Origin: Cunninghamia lanceolata
Taxonomy: Eukaryota > Streptophyta > Pinopsida > Cupressales > Cupressaceae
Direction of reading: 5' to 3'
Length of the DNA stretch: 64,000 bases
Assembly: GCA_027924645.1 (NCBI GenBank)
Contig: BSBN01000445.1
Coordinates: 4,385,001 to 4,449,000 of the forward strand
Shown here piece by piece: positions 35,698-48,790 of the stretch. Each line of letters opens with the position of its first letter. Within the stretch, counting starts at the first letter, position 1. The notes beneath the pieces were generated by a model. It had not been told where the DNA came from. It searched no databases and saw only the letters and a list, made by a program, of their open reading frames with translations. The translations under genes and the position numbers were made by a program.

Positions 35698-36210
35698 TGT
35701 AGACATAAAAAATTGACCAATTGATCATTTCCCTAAATCTTTATTTCTGAATCATAAAGATTTAATTAATTTTAATTAATTAATTAGATCCTTTTCATTT
35801 TTACCATTCTCCCATAAATAATAAATGAAAATCAATAAATTTAATTTATAATTTACAACTTGAAACCTAAAAACCTCTCGTTAATAATAAATGAAATCTA
35901 ACAACTTTAATTTATTATTAACCTAACCCGTAAAATACCTACCATAACCATAACTACCATTTACCGAATTAAAAACCCATTCAACTACCCAAACCTTATA
36001 AAATTGAATAAATCCATCATTTATCCCCCCAACAACATTTACATTGGAGTTATGCTAATATTCTAAGCAACCACATTTCAGTATTGTGGTAACATCTATA
36101 GTTGTGCGGTTTTATAGTTTTTATCATTAATCTTGCTATTGCATTTGATAGTAGATTTTAGGGTTTTAATTGCAAAATCTTTTCAATAAAATCTATATTT
36201 GGTGCATACA
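35698..36210 (+). repeat. Tat-plus 5' LTR
   Basis: 513 bp, TGTAGACATAAAAAATTG to TTTGGTGCATACA. Against the 3' LTR I count 15 substitutions and one 15-16-bp indel, about 3%. Strong A/T bias. Confidence 0.95.
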
Positions 36211-36211
36211 A

Positions 36212-36232
36212 TGGTGAACCTGACGTGAACCC
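36212..36232 (+). other. Tat-plus primer-binding site
   Basis: TGGTGAACCTGACGTGAACC directly after the LTR end. TGG fits a tRNA CCA end. The tRNA is not identified, and the site differs from the TTTTGGCAYGCCCGG site used by Tat-minus and gypsy-1. Confidence 0.65.
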
Positions 36233-39200
36233 TCCTTAATGTGTTGTTTTTTTGGCAAACACTTTTGTGGAAGTTTGTGCAGGTTTCTCAACGAGTCTTG
36301 GAGATCGTCTTCTACAGGGTTGCATCTACTGGTTCTTTGAGATAACTATTTCAATCATAAATGTTTGATTTAGCATTTCATTAATAAATCTATAGCATTT
36401 CGGAAACGATAGGAATCTTTAACCATGTTATAGCTTCCATTGATATCAGTTTAAACAGTGTTACCCACACATTCTACAATCAGTTTAAAATGCATTCTAT
36501 TAAATAGTTCCTTGCTTTGTATTTATTCTATGTTATCACCTTTTAGCCTCTATAAATTATTCTACATTGGCTTGAAAGTTTAAAATCATTATATGTGCAT
36601 GCATACCCTACGATGATTCGTTTTGTTTGAGATTACATCTCTTGAGACATTTTATCAAATTGTTCGCGTGCTATCTGTAGGTATCCACATTTTATACATG
36701 TCTGCCAAGACGGTTGCAATTACAACATCTAGCAAGAGTCCATTTTTAATTATGTTTTGATGAATGTTGATATCCGGTTTTATAGCTCTTATTTTGGTAC
36801 AAGATGGGAATATGCTGCCAAAAGTATTTGCTACAACACTGTCAGTAATAATTAAAGATATGTGGAAGAATTTGCAGGAAAATCACCTCACGCCATAAAG
36901 AATCCATACATGAAAGTTGTTCTCATCCTATTGTTGTATTCCCTGAACCGCTTATGGATGCAATGTCTTTTTGGACGTTCCTATCAGCACACAAAAATGC
37001 AAGCTGAGCATTTTCTATTTTTATTGATTATTCTTAACGGCATATTTCTTGAGTCTTTTTGTGGGTGTAGCGCTGGCAGATTTTCAAAGCCCATCGGTTG
37101 TTTCTATTAGCATATTTATTGAATCCATGTTAAAGTCCTTTGGTTATACCTATTAGCGTATCCCTTGAACCGCTTGTGGGAGTATACAAATTCACACCAA
37201 GTCTGTGTAGTTACTCAGAAACATTTGGATTTATTGAAATGATTAGGTCAATGTTAAAGAAATTGAATAGAAAGACGTGATATGAATAGCATTTCTAAAT
37301 CATTAAAATTTGACCTTAACCATTAGAAGCTACATAAATTGCCAAGTATAACATTTTTTGTCATGCATAACTACCTACAGAACCATTTGCATATGACCAG
37401 ATTTCTTCTAAAACCATTAATAGTCAATTAACTACCTGAGTGCCAATTTCTAGCCCTGCGAGGCTATTTCATTCAAACGGGTCTAACTTTTTTGTTTCTC
37501 ATTGGATTTTGGCATTTTTGTAGGCATTGGAAAGATACTTTTGAGCTCTACATAGATATACTATCATTTCATTTGGAAACCTCTCAGATTTGCAGGTATA
37601 ACCATTTACATTCAGCCTTTTGTTTCAAATCATCAAACATTTTTTTTAATCTCGCAACGCATTTAACGTTTCGTGTGGAATTTTATAGGTTCATTCATCT
37701 TGGTCTAACATTTTCATTGTGGTCTAATGTTTCAATTGTAGCTTTATGCTTGTCAAAGACAAATTTTTCAAATCCTAACATTTTCATTGCAACTTTACAC
37801 TTGTCAAAGACAAATTTTTCAAAACTACTAATCAGTGTGTTGCAGAATCGATCGTCAAAGAATCTAATCTTGAAACACTGTGTCTTGGATTTTATAGATT
37901 AGATCACATTTGAATTCGTTGATCTAACAATAAACTCAAGTGTTTGTCTCATCATAAGCAAGGATTAAAATTAACAAGTGCTTGCGATGTCTTGTGGTTT
38001 GCAATTTTGTCATTGAATGCGTATGCTCTTCTCTTGTGTCATTCGACAATCTTGAGAATCAAAATCATTTTCTTTGACATTTTGTATAACCACCCACACA
38101 TTTGGATTTGGAATTAAAATGAACCCCATGCGAGTGTGAGGCAAAGGCATTGTTTATGCTCTCTCCTTGTGTTTCATGCGATCTGGGAGATTAAAAACAA
38201 CATGTTTCCTTGCTTTTGTCATCCTTAGAGTGGGCCTGCTCTTGAGACACATCTGCAAGGAGAACTCATTTGTGACCCCAAGTGGTACTTTCATCTGGTC
38301 TAATATATAAATTGAGGATACGGCAAAAGCCAAGTCTAACTGGTATTAGCGCTTACCGTACAGTGTTAGCTCGAAAGGAGGTGTACCTTTGTGTATATTA
38401 AACTCCTAGTAGGGATAGTCAAAGCCTTTAGTGGCTTGCTAGACACTCGTAAGGTGCCAGTCCACTGGATATTCACTAGAACCCTTTTGTGTAGTGGCCA
38501 AAAATCCTCTACTTGTTGATACAGGAGGAAACTCTGATAGCCATCCCATATTTTCGCAGCTTATGGCAGAGATAGTAAGGTACCTCAGGATCTGCGCATC
38601 CTAGGACCTGGAACTTAGTGTGCCTGAGAAGTGAGTGCACTGTAAGGGGGAGCCCGTGCCCCAAGTTCCTAGAGCTATACACCATAAGTAGGCGCGGCTA
38701 GGTAAAACCAAGTGGGAACTCAACAAGTATTGTCCTTTCCTAGCCTAGGATCATGCATGTTTACAAGTGTTTGCAAAACATCCAGGTGTCATAAAAAAAC
38801 AACCAATCTAGTTGTGTGTCTTATATGATTATTGTGTGTGCATACCTAATCATCATCACCATTATAACTTGTTTCCTACATCATCAGCTTGACTTTCAAA
38901 ATTGAGAATCTTTTATCCTCGTGTCACATCTCAAGTGGAATCTTGTCACTTTAAATCACAAGAAGCTCTTTTGATTGATCATTCATCCATATCCATTCCC
39001 AAAATCTCTTTTCAATAGTAGACCTTCATTGTCCTATTGATCATATATCAACATCCAATTAAGAGACAGACCTTTTTCTAATCAATCCCATAATGATCCA
39101 TTTGCTTAAGAGACCCTGACCCTTCTTAAGTTAGTGTATCTTTGTCATCTTATCTTTTCTACTCAATAAGCCCTGTCTTCCTTTGAGTAGAGGTGGCATT

Positions 39201-39446
39201 TTGATCTCCTTTCTTCCTTAGGCATATCATAACCCTAAGTGTTTTAAAGGAGCCCCTTATCCGTATCCAATCCTAAGGTCCATCTAGTCTCTTTGAGTCA
39301 TCATTTTGACTCTATTTCTATCTTAAATCAAACAATTCATATCTACATCTTGATCCATATCATTTATCCCCACTTTTGGAGTCTTTCATACCATCCATAT
39401 ATATCCATTTGAGAGCTTTTTAACATTTCAATTGTCCTCTATTTTC
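36233..39446 (+). other. Tat-plus leader, non-coding, with block shared with Tat-minus
   Basis: No coding signature over 3.2 kb; open frames such as 37492-37902 are low-complexity. Between about 38480 and 38770 there are strings also found in the Tat-minus leader in matching order: TTTTGTGTAGTGGCCAAAAA, GAGATAGTAAGG, GAGAAGTGAGTGCACTG, and ACTCAACAAG then TCCTTTCCTAGCCTAGG. This is the region where packaging or translation signals would lie. Confidence 0.6.
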
Positions 39447-41957
39447 ATGGTTATTACCTATGCCCAAGCCAAGAAAAACAATATGGAGTTTACTCCTCAA
39501 AAATGGTAGCCTTAATCCTCAAGATTCCTCGAAGAAGAGCCCATCCATGAGCAAATCAATCCTTCTCAAAAAAATATTGGATCATCATCATATTTTCATA
39601 ATGATCCACTTGGAGACCTTTCAACTTATGTAGATGTTCGAGATGACGTATCCGACCAACCAGTTACTCCCAAAACTCCTAAACCCACAAATGACTATAT
39701 TGAAATGAATCCAATTACACTTCAACTCCAACAATATCCTGAAACATTACAACTTGTTCATCTCTCCATGGATCATGATCCTGAATATTTTATGCAATAC
39801 CTTTATGATTGTGGAGCTAGAGTCCCTGATGATATTTATGAGAGAGAAAAAGCACGAAGAAAAGCAGAAAAAGCTAAAGCCAAAGCTCAGGCTACTTCCT
39901 CTCTCCACCAATCATTTTCAACACCTATGTCAAATGTGTTCCAATCCACTTCATCTATCACATCACCACAAAATTTCACCTTGGGACCACAAGATACTTC
40001 TATTTCTACAATCCAATCTCTCTCTTCCCATCAATCATTTTCAACACCTATGTCTATCTCATCACATACTTACACATTGAGGATACCTCTAGACTATTCT
40101 CCTCCCGTGCTCCAACCTATTCAGTCATCACTTACACCCCCATCAATTCCACCATTAGGAATCTCACAATCTATCCCCGTAATTCAACCCATTTAGTCAT
40201 CTTCATCATTTCCTTCATTAGGATCATCTCTCACAACCCCTTCCATTTCACCAGTAGGAATCTCACAATCTGTCCCTATATCTTCTATACCAAAAATCTC
40301 CAACATTTCCTCATCTCAATTAATTCCCAATTGCAACTCATGTTTCCATACCTCAAACTTCTTCTATCCACATCCATCACATCAACACTCAACCAACACA
40401 GGTATCTACTTCCATACCCTCAATTTCATGAAATTATAACCCTACCAATGTCTCATCCTCAAAACCAGTTGATCCCCAAATCCTTCAGCTACAACAACAA
40501 CTCACTCAATCACAACAACTTGCCCAATCACTACAACAAAATTTGAGACTCCAATCAGTCCAACAATCCCAATCATTGTCACAACATCACCCTCAAACAT
40601 CACTCCAAACTCAATTACACAATCAATCAATCACCACTCCACCCATTCAAGACAAAATCAAACGAATCATCGATAATCGGATTGGTGCTCGACAAAAGAA
40701 ATACTCATTTGAAGAACTATACCCAGATCCATTTGACAAATCTCTAATCATGGTACCTTTTCCTACAAACATTGAAATACCAAAATTTGACAAATACAAA
40801 GGAAAAGGTGACCCTCGTGATCATATTTGTGAATTCTGTATCACATGCATGGAATTTCGACATGAACCTACATACTTAATGAGACTTTTTCTTAAAAGTT
40901 TGGCTGGCTCAGCCCTTGAATGGTTCTCACGTCTCCCAGGAAACATCACATCTTTTGACCAACTAGTAGAAGAATTTGTCAAAAATTTTGCCTACAACAT
41001 TGAACAAGACACCTCCATGTAAGACCATTATAACACCAAACAAAAAGGAGGGGAAACCCTTACTTCTTTCCTACAATGATGGAGGCATATTGTCAGTTGA
41101 CTCTCTTGTCATATTCTTGAGAAACAACTAGTTCCAATTTTTGTGCAAAATCTTAATCAAGAGCTAGCCTTTCACTTACAAGTGCAATGCTCTGATTCAT
41201 TTGAACAAATCATGACAAAAGGCAAGATGATTGAAATGGCTCTTATCAACAAAGGTCTCATCAAAATTTACAAAGACAATTACAATCGCGATTCCAATAA
41301 CCAAAACAATGATAAATCTTGATATTGGAATCGAAACAAGAATATTGTGAATGATGGAATCACTGATACAAAACATGTTCAACATGTGCAAAACAAACCA
41401 TTTGTCCTCAATTCTTCATCAACTCATAATACACCTCAGGATTGTCCACCACATATACAGAAGAAATTTACCCTTCCAGGTTTACGACCACCACGCAAAT
41501 TTTTAGATTTAACAGAACCTCTTGAATCCATATTTTGGAAACTTAAACAAGCAAACATGATTAAACTTCCTGACATTAGTAAACCTTATGATGACAGTCG
41601 ACCAAAACCCCGTTGGTTCTGAGAAGATCAATATTGTGAATACCACCATGTCAATGGGCATGCCACTAATTCATGCATGAGACTGAAGCATTATGTCCAA
41701 GATCTAATTGATCAAGGAGAGATACACATAGATCAAATACCTCATGAGTCTCCCAATGAGAAACTCAAAGCCTACCAAGAACCATTTCCTCCACATGGGC
41801 AAAAAAATAATAGAGCCAATAATGTTGATAACACATCACACAATGTTCATTATGACTATAGTAACCACAACTTAGTTGGCCGTATTGCAGTTTCATATCC
41901 TCAAGTCAATGCTATAACTGTTAGAGGTAGAACTCCTGAGTGTGATGTCACAACATG
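39447..41957 (+). pseudogene. gag: Tat-plus Gag
   Basis: ATG 39447 (MVITYAQAKKNNMEFTPQ) is in the same frame as the later protein, with stops at residues 21 and 23. A charged stretch with EREKARRKAEKAKAKA is near 39840. A Ser/Pro/Gln-rich linker follows (39900-40640), with a frameshift around 40200-40540. The capsid-like domain is at 40710-41010 (PFDKSLIMVPF, EIPKFDKYKGKG, ALEWFSRLPG). The Tat-type knuckle YCEYHHVNGHATNSC is near 41635. Motif order mirrors Tat-minus Gag. Confidence 0.85.
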
Positions 41958-42690
41958 AAGAGGTCATATCACTGTTTAGGGAAATCCTCCTCCTACTTTA
42001 TCCCATAACCCCACGAGACCTCCTGTGTTATCCCATAGTGTACCTAAATATAATATCCTAGATCAATTGAAAAAGACACCTGCCCAGATCTCAATCCTAG
42101 AGCTTTTAAGAATGTCCCCCCAACACAAACAAATCTTCGATAAAGCCCTTATAGAATCTCAAGTACCAGGTGATATTAACGTAGATCAATTCCAAGCTAT
42201 GGTGGGGGCTCTTACATCCACTCCTCGCCTCATCTTCACAGAGCTAGAAAACTCCTCTCTAGAAAATTTCCATAATGAAGCCCTTCATCTAGAAGTTATT
42301 GTCAACCAACATTTCGTGAAACGAGTCCTGATAGATGGTGGATCAGCTTTGAATTTATGTACCCTCAAATTAATAAAACAATTGGGATACTCCGATGAGA
42401 ACATTGACAAGAAATATCAAATTACGATCAAAGCTTATGATGACAGAGAAAGAAAATCGACAGGTACAATTAAACTCCCAATCAAGGTTGGCCCTATTAC
42501 AATGGAAACTACATGTCAGGTCTTAGATCTTGATCTCCCCTACAACATTCTCCTAGGGCATTGCTGGATTCATACCATGAGAGCTGTTCCTTCCACATAC
42601 CACCAATGCATAAAATTCCCATTTAATGATTGTGAGATTACCATACAAGCAAACCCTCATCCATTTCAATACTGTAGATGATTGGAGGGT
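41958..42690 (+). pseudogene. pro: Tat-plus protease region
   Basis: SILELLRMSPQHKQIFDKAL at about 42092, then HLEVIVNQHFVKRVLIDGGSALN (about 42290-42355) and PYNILLGHCWIH (about 42540). The active site reads D-G-G-S, as in Tat-minus D-G-G, so this looks like a lineage feature and not decay. Same frame as the end of Gag, suggesting a Gag-Pro fusion. Confidence 0.8.
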
Positions 42691-43870
42691 CCCTATGGAC
42701 ATCAAAATTATTGCCCAACTAATGAGGTTGCCCAACCATCATCCAAATACATTGACCCATCCACCCTCACCCCATCTTCCTCATCCACACCATCTACTTT
42801 TTGATCAGAGATCAAGGCTAAGATCAGTGCTACGGGCATGGGGGAGTACACTTTGTTTCATATAAATGAACTTCCTCTTTCACCTAAGAGCTATGGGCGA
42901 CCTCGTCAAATTAATCATGTCTTGTTACTCATCCACATTTGAAACATTTCAAATATTGGGGGCAAATGAGTCAAGAAACCATTGAAGATGACATCTCTAA
43001 ATGGCTCTATAGTGACGAAGATGAACAGAGACAATTACCATTGAGTATATATCACAGAGGTTATCCTATCATTAAAAAGTTGGGCTATACAGAAGATCGG
43101 CTTGGGCAACAACAACAAGGAATCTTAGAGCCTTTAGAATTTCATCGCTGACCTAAGCATGCTAGGCTAGGGTTTGGATCCACCAAGTGTGAGTCACCCG
43201 ATGTTGAGTTTATCTTAGACGAAGTGGCGAAAGCTTTTCCCGCAGTTGAGTCCTTTAATCGAGACACTTTCATAGATCCTTTTGAAGCAGTCGCTGATGT
43301 CTTTGAGGATAATTCCATCTATACCATCACTTTTTCCTTTGATCAACCATCATCCTCATCCACCCTGTCCACTTCCTCTCATTCATTATCCCTTGTTTAT
43401 CCAGACCTCATTGACTGGGACCAACACAGACCTCCTGTCCTTGATGTCTTTGAAAATGATGATGCTATTGGTGAATTTCTGGGACTTCATACTCATCTAC
43501 CTATCAGAGATCACAAGATTGGTTACGCTATTGAACTACACTCCAATGCCTACTTTGGGGAATCTATTAAATTCCTTAGTCAGAAAAATGAAAATGTAAA
43601 AATAACATCCCTTGGTGAAGACCACTTTGTGGCACTTTCGGACGATGCAAAAATAAAAATAAAAGACGTATTCACTGGTGAAAACCTTTCTGAGGTGCTA
43701 GAGGATGAGGAATTTAACCTTCCCAAAGTGGGGTACACCAAGAAAAGTCCACTATACTCATAGAATAGACACAAGAGATGAATCTTGGAACTACAAAAGA
43801 ACCCAAGATCACATATGCAGCAAAGTCACTATTAGAATTTAAAACTCGGGACTTCAATTCTTTCTTCAGA
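42691..43870 (+). pseudogene. Tat-plus linker with G-patch-like motif
   Basis: A 1.1-kb linker in another frame (frameshift near 42690). IIKKLGYTEDRLGQ followed by QQGILEPLEF is at 43060-43145. An acidic region (43224-43763) with IDWDQHRPPVLDVFENDDA and PIRDHKIGY follows. The corresponding Tat-minus part is 22400-21121. Confidence 0.7.
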
Positions 43871-44730
43871 AAATGAGAAATCAATTTTGCTTGGTCCTAT
43901 GCACATATGCCAGGATTAGATCCATCACTGATAGTACATCATTTAATGGTCCGTCCTGGAACAAAACTAGTCAAACAAAAATTGAGAAAGATGCATCCCA
44001 AAATTGCTCTAATGGTCAAAGCAGAGTTAGAAAAGCTCTTGGCAGTTGGTTTCATCAAACTGATAGATTATCCTGAGTGGATCTCAAACATTTTACCTGT
44101 AGCCAAGCCAAATGGAACCATTAGAGTTTGTAATGATTTCAGAGACATCAACAAAGCTTGTCCAAATGATGATTTTCTATTACCAAACATTGATATCATA
44201 GTGGATCTGACAGTAGGACATGAGATGTTATCATTGATGGATGGATTTTTTGGGTATAACCAAATTAGAATAGCTAAAGAAGATCAACATAAAACTTCTT
44301 TCATTTGTGTCTAGGGAACATATTGTAGGCTTGTCATGCCTTTTGGTCTAAAAAATGTCAGATCCACATATCAAAGAGCAATGACTGTTATCTTTCATGA
44401 TATGCTTCATAAACAAATGGAAGATTATGTAGATGACATACTTGCCAAATCAAAAACTAGAGAGGGGCACCTATATGTTTTGGAAAATATTTTTGATCAT
44501 CTTGAAAAGTACAATGTCAGACTAAATCCTAAGAAGTGTGTATTTGGAGTAACATCTGGAAAACTCTTAGGTTATATTGTGTCCAGAAGAGGAATTGAAG
44601 TTGATCCAGCAAAAGTCAAAGCTATAATGGAAATGCCTCCTCCTCAAAATCTAAAACAACTCAGATCTTTGCAAGGAAAATTACAATCCATACAGAGGTT
44701 TATCACTTAGCTTGCTGACAAGTGTCAACC
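43871..44730 (+). pseudogene. rt: Tat-plus reverse transcriptase
   Basis: WISNILPVAKPNGTIRVCNDFRDINK, FLLPNID, LMDGFFGYNQI, MPFGLKNVRSTYQ and MEDYVDDILAK with YVDD at about 44430, then GYIVSRRGIEVDPAKVKAI. One TAG at 44313 replaces Trp of the PWGTYC motif and a second at 44708 replaces Gln. Otherwise the catalytic core is intact. Confidence 0.92.
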
Positions 44731-45700
44731 ATTTACTCACTTGTTGAAGAAAAACACACAATTTATTTGGGATCAAAATTGCCAAGAAGCATTTGATAAA
44801 CTTAAAGAATACCTGGGATCTCCTCCTGTGTTAGCACCACCTATTCATGGAAAACCCCTTATTTTATACATCTCAACAACATCAGTAGCATTAGGGGCTT
44901 TGTTAGCACAAAATGATGATACTGGTAAAGAATGAGCAATCTATTATATCAGTAGAACTTTGGTGGGCTATGAAGTAAATTATTCACCTATTGAAAAGGC
45001 ATGTCTCGCGGTTGTTTTTGCATCACAAAAGCTTAGGCACTACATGTTGAGTCATCAGACTAAGCTTATATTAAAGATTGATCCTCTCAAATATCTACTA
45101 TCTAGAGTAGACTTGACTGGACGTATGGCAAAATGGGTGATGATGCTTAGTGAATTTGACATTGAGTATGTTGATAGAAAAGCTATAAAAGAACAAATAA
45201 TAGCAGATCAATTGGTCAAAGCACCTATAGAATTAGATCATCCAATGGTAACAGAATTTCCTAATGAATCAATCTTGGACATAGAAACTATTCCCTCTTG
45301 GCAATTATATTTTGATGGTTCTCATACTCAATGTGGCTCCAGAGCTGGAATACTCTTTGTTACACCTCAAGGTGATTATATACCAAAATCATTTCACATT
45401 CAATTTCCATGTACAAACAACATCGCTGAATATGAACCATTAATCAAAGGATTGAAATTGGCTATAACTTGGAATATCAAAGACTTACAAGTTCATGGGG
45501 ATTCTCAACTAGTGATCAAGCAAGTAAACAACGAATATTAGACAAAGGATGAAAAGTTAAAGCCATACAAGAAACTAGTGGATACATTCAAAACATATTT
45601 CAACAAGATCACATTTGAACAGATTTCAAGGCTTCACAATAAAGCTGCTGATGCTATGGCCACAATTGGTTCAATGATAGAGATGCCTAGGAATGATCAC
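44731..45700 (+). pseudogene. rh: Tat-plus RNase H plus archaeal-type RNase H
   Basis: First domain: LILYISTTSVALGALLAQ to WVMMLSEFDIEYVDRKA (44860-45185), with a stop at GKE-TGA. Second domain: WQLYFDGSHTQCGSRAGILF (about 45300), NNIAEYEPLIKGLKLA (about 45420) and VHGDSQLVIKQVNNEY (about 45490), with Asp, Glu, Asp catalytic positions present. The double RNase H is characteristic of Tat elements. Confidence 0.9.
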
Positions 45701-47045
45701 AAAATTGAATTCCTAATAGAACAGTTGTTTATACTAGCTTTTGATATCCCAGAATCAGAGTTGGTATGTGATATTGTTGGTCCTAACTCCACTTGGTTCA
45801 ATGAGATCTACCATTACCTTCATAGCCAAATCATTCCACCAAATCTTTCCAAATCCCAATGTCGCTCCTTCATTCATCGTTCTTCCCAATATATCCTCCT
45901 CGGTGATATGCTTTATCGAAGGTCAATAGATGGTGTCTTGCTGAAATGTCTTAACCTAGAAGAAGCCCAAACTACCTTGCATGAGATACATGAAGGCATA
46001 TGTGGTGCTCATTCTAGTGGTCCTTCCTTAGTCAAGAAATTACTTCGCACAGGATACTACTGGCCTACTATGGAGCAGGATGCGCATGATTTTGTCAAGA
46101 AATGTGTACCTTGTCAGCAACATAGTGATCTAATTCATGCACCAGCACAAGAACTACAAACTATCACTACTCCATGGTCGTTCTCACAATGGGGGCTTGA
46201 TCTCATTAGAAAAATACATCCATCCTCCTCAGATGGTCATAAATTTATTATCACTGCTACCGAGTACTTCACTAAATGGGTTGAAGTGATTCCTCTTACA
46301 TTACGAGAAAGCAAATATCTAAGTTCATCTTCCATTATATCATTTGTTGCTATGGTATTCCTCAAGCCATAGTCACAGATAATGGCCGCCCATTTAAGAA
46401 TCAAGATGTCAAAGAGCTTTGCAATAAATTCAAAATCCAACATCACTTTTCTACCCCCTATTATCCGCAAAGTAATGGCCAAGGTGAAGCAACTAATAAG
46501 ACTCTTTTGAAAATCCTAAAGAAAACATTAAAGAAGGCTGGCCGTGATTGGCACTTGCAACTTCATCCTGTTCTTTGGGCTTATCAAACTAGTATTCGTA
46601 CTCCTACTGGTGCTACACCGTATTCCTTGGTATATGGTTCAGAAGCTATTTTACCCATTGAGATCGAGCTCCCTTCCTTGCGAGTATCCTTACAACACTT
46701 GATTTCAGATGAGGAGTATCAGATGTCAAGATTACAAGAGCTTGAATTGTTGGACGAGAAGTGACTTACAACTCTTAATCATCTGAAAGCTTATCAAAAT
46801 CACCGTGCCAAGGTTACAACAAAAAAATGAAGCCTCCTAAATTTGAGCTTGGAGATCTTGTTCTACTAGAAAATCAAAGGAATCTGGTTGATCGTGCAAA
46901 GAAAGGGAAGTTTGAACCTAACTGGTTGGGACCTTTTGTCATAACCAATAGCTATGGATCAGGAGCTTACCAACTTTCCACTCCGGAAGGTCAACCTATA
47001 GAAGAGCCTATCAACATAGCCCATCTCAAATGGTTCTATACCTGA
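45701..47045 (+). pseudogene. int: Tat-plus integrase
   Basis: The zinc-binding part has CVPCQQHSDLIH (about 46115). The catalytic Asp of WGLDLI (46198), the Asp of VTDNGRPF (about 46378) and the Glu of GQGEATNKT (about 46485) are all present, unlike Tat-minus. Frameshifts near 46320 and 46820 break the frame. The C-terminus FELGDLVLLENQRNLV and HLKWFYT ends with TGA at 47043-47045. Confidence 0.9.
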
Positions 47046-48262
47046 CTTGGAGTATCCCAGTTACCAAAAAAAAAAAGTAAAGAAAAATCATTTCATCCAG
47101 TGGTGAAAACCACTTCAGTGGCACCCTGGATAAGTACCATGGTGAAAACCTGTTTGCAAGCGCCATGTGTAGAATTCAAGCTATCCCCACCATCCTTTAG
47201 GTAGCTTTTTCACATCATTCATCTCACCATCATCCATCTCCCTTCCATAATAAAATATGTCCTCCCTTCCACTCCCATCCATATCTTGCCATACGCATCT
47301 GCTTAGTATCATTTGGTCATATTGCATTGTCTCTCCATCTATTCTACGTTCTGTTATCACTAGCCTTTCCATTAGTCCTTTCCCATTCCTTCACCTGCTC
47401 TCATCCTAGTATTCTTTTGTCCACCTATGTAGGTCTATGTGTCTTGGTACCTTTGAGTTCCTCATAATAGACTCTTGAGTTTGTCTACCTTTCCAGTCTC
47501 ATGCAAATCCCATAATAACATTTTCAGCACTGTATCCTCATTCTTCCCCTCCATCCAATCATTTTACTTCATGCAAACACAAAATTTCAAACAAAACAAA
47601 CACAACCCAATTTTTGACACTCGCACATTCCAAGCCATATCTCAAAAACACTTTGAAACTCTTAGACTAAATTGTGGAACTTAACACCTAGTGATTCGAT
47701 CTTGATTGCAATAACTAAGTTGTAGATCCCCCAGGCCAAACCATCCTTTATTTACCTTATCTTATCCAGGGATATATTGTTCCCACAACATGACACTTAT
47801 CTATTTATCGTGTTAGTCTTTCGCTTGAGATCTTATTGCCTATCTTACTTCTATCATGATTAAGTCTTTGGTCCTTCTTTTGCTTTTTTGTCTAGGGGCA
47901 ACATTGTGTATGCATGTTTTGCTTGTTTTGTTTGCGTGTGTTGACTCATTGATGTTTTGTGTCTGTTATTGGTCCTTGCAACATACCTACCACACTGTCA
48001 TCATGGTCTTTCATATCATGGTGCCATTAGGCATATGCTTTCTTGCAACTTTCCTCCTTTTTGCATTTGACACATCGTCACCCTGGTCTTTATACCTCGG
48101 TGCATAATGTCAGGTGCTATATCAAACATCAGGTTGCTCAAAGTTTAATCAGCATAACTCCATCATTCTTCCCTTTGTTTCCTAATTTACATCCAAAAAC
48201 CTATGTTTTAATCTTCTTTGAAATGACATCACTTTGCAAAATCATCTCAAAGAGGGGCAAAA
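47046..48262 (+). other. Tat-plus 3' untranslated region and polypurine tract
   Basis: Non-coding. 47085-47170 holds two AGTGGTGAAAACC or CATGGTGAAAACC strings with CACCCTGGATAAGTACC between, related to the block at 17890-18087 in Tat-minus. There is no PMD ORF. The tract AAAGAGGGGCAAAA at 48249-48262 abuts the LTR. Confidence 0.7.
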
Positions 48263-48790
48263 TGTAGACATAAAAAATTGACCAATTGATCATTTCCCTA
48301 AATCTTTATTTCTGAATCATAAAGATTTAATTAATTTTAATTAATTAATTAGATCATTTTCATTTTTACCATTCTCCCATAAATAATAAATGAAAATCAA
48401 TAAATTTAATTTATAATTTACAACTAGAAACCTAAAAACCTCTCGTTAATAATAAATGAAATCTAACAACTTTAATTTATTACTAACCTAACCCGTAAAA
48501 TACCTACCATAACCGTAACTACCATTTACCAAATTAAAAACCCATTCAACTACCCAAACTACTTCTACCCAAACCTTATAAAATCAAATACATCCATCAT
48601 TTATCCCCCCGGCAACATTTACGTTGGAGTTATGCTAATATTCTAAGCAACCACATTTCAGTATTGCGGTAACATCTATAGTTGTGCAGTTTTATAGTTT
48701 TCATCATTAATCTTGCTGTTGCATTTGATAGTAGATTTTAGGGTTTTAATTGCAAAATCTTTTCAATAAAATCTATATTTGGTGCATACA
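48263..48790 (+). repeat. Tat-plus 3' LTR
   Basis: 528 bp; same ends as the 5' LTR, with a 15-16-bp insertion near 48555 (CTACTTCTACCCAAAC). ATATC follows as the second copy of the target duplication. Confidence 0.95.

Larger units (their letters stand above)
35698..48790 (+). mobile_element. Tat-plus: Ty3/gypsy (Tat-type) retrotransposon
   Basis: A complete 13.1-kb layout: LTR, PBS, 3.2-kb leader, gag, protease, G-patch-like linker, RT, RNase H, archaeal-type RNase H, integrase, untranslated tail, polypurine tract, LTR. It is flanked by GTATC (35693-35697) and ATATC (48791-48795), a 5-bp duplication with one change, and sits inside the transposase gene. It has the same polypurine tract as Tat-minus but a different PBS, and no PMD ORF. 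Stops and about five frameshifts make it non-autonomous. Confidence 0.92.

Noticed and set aside
36862..37902. Open frames at 36862-37110 and 37492-37902 in the Tat-plus leader.
   Set aside because: No family signature and position between LTR and gag; low-complexity leader sequence.
46237..46482. Minus-strand frame over the integrase core of Tat-plus.
   Set aside because: Antisense shadow of the integrase coding sequence.
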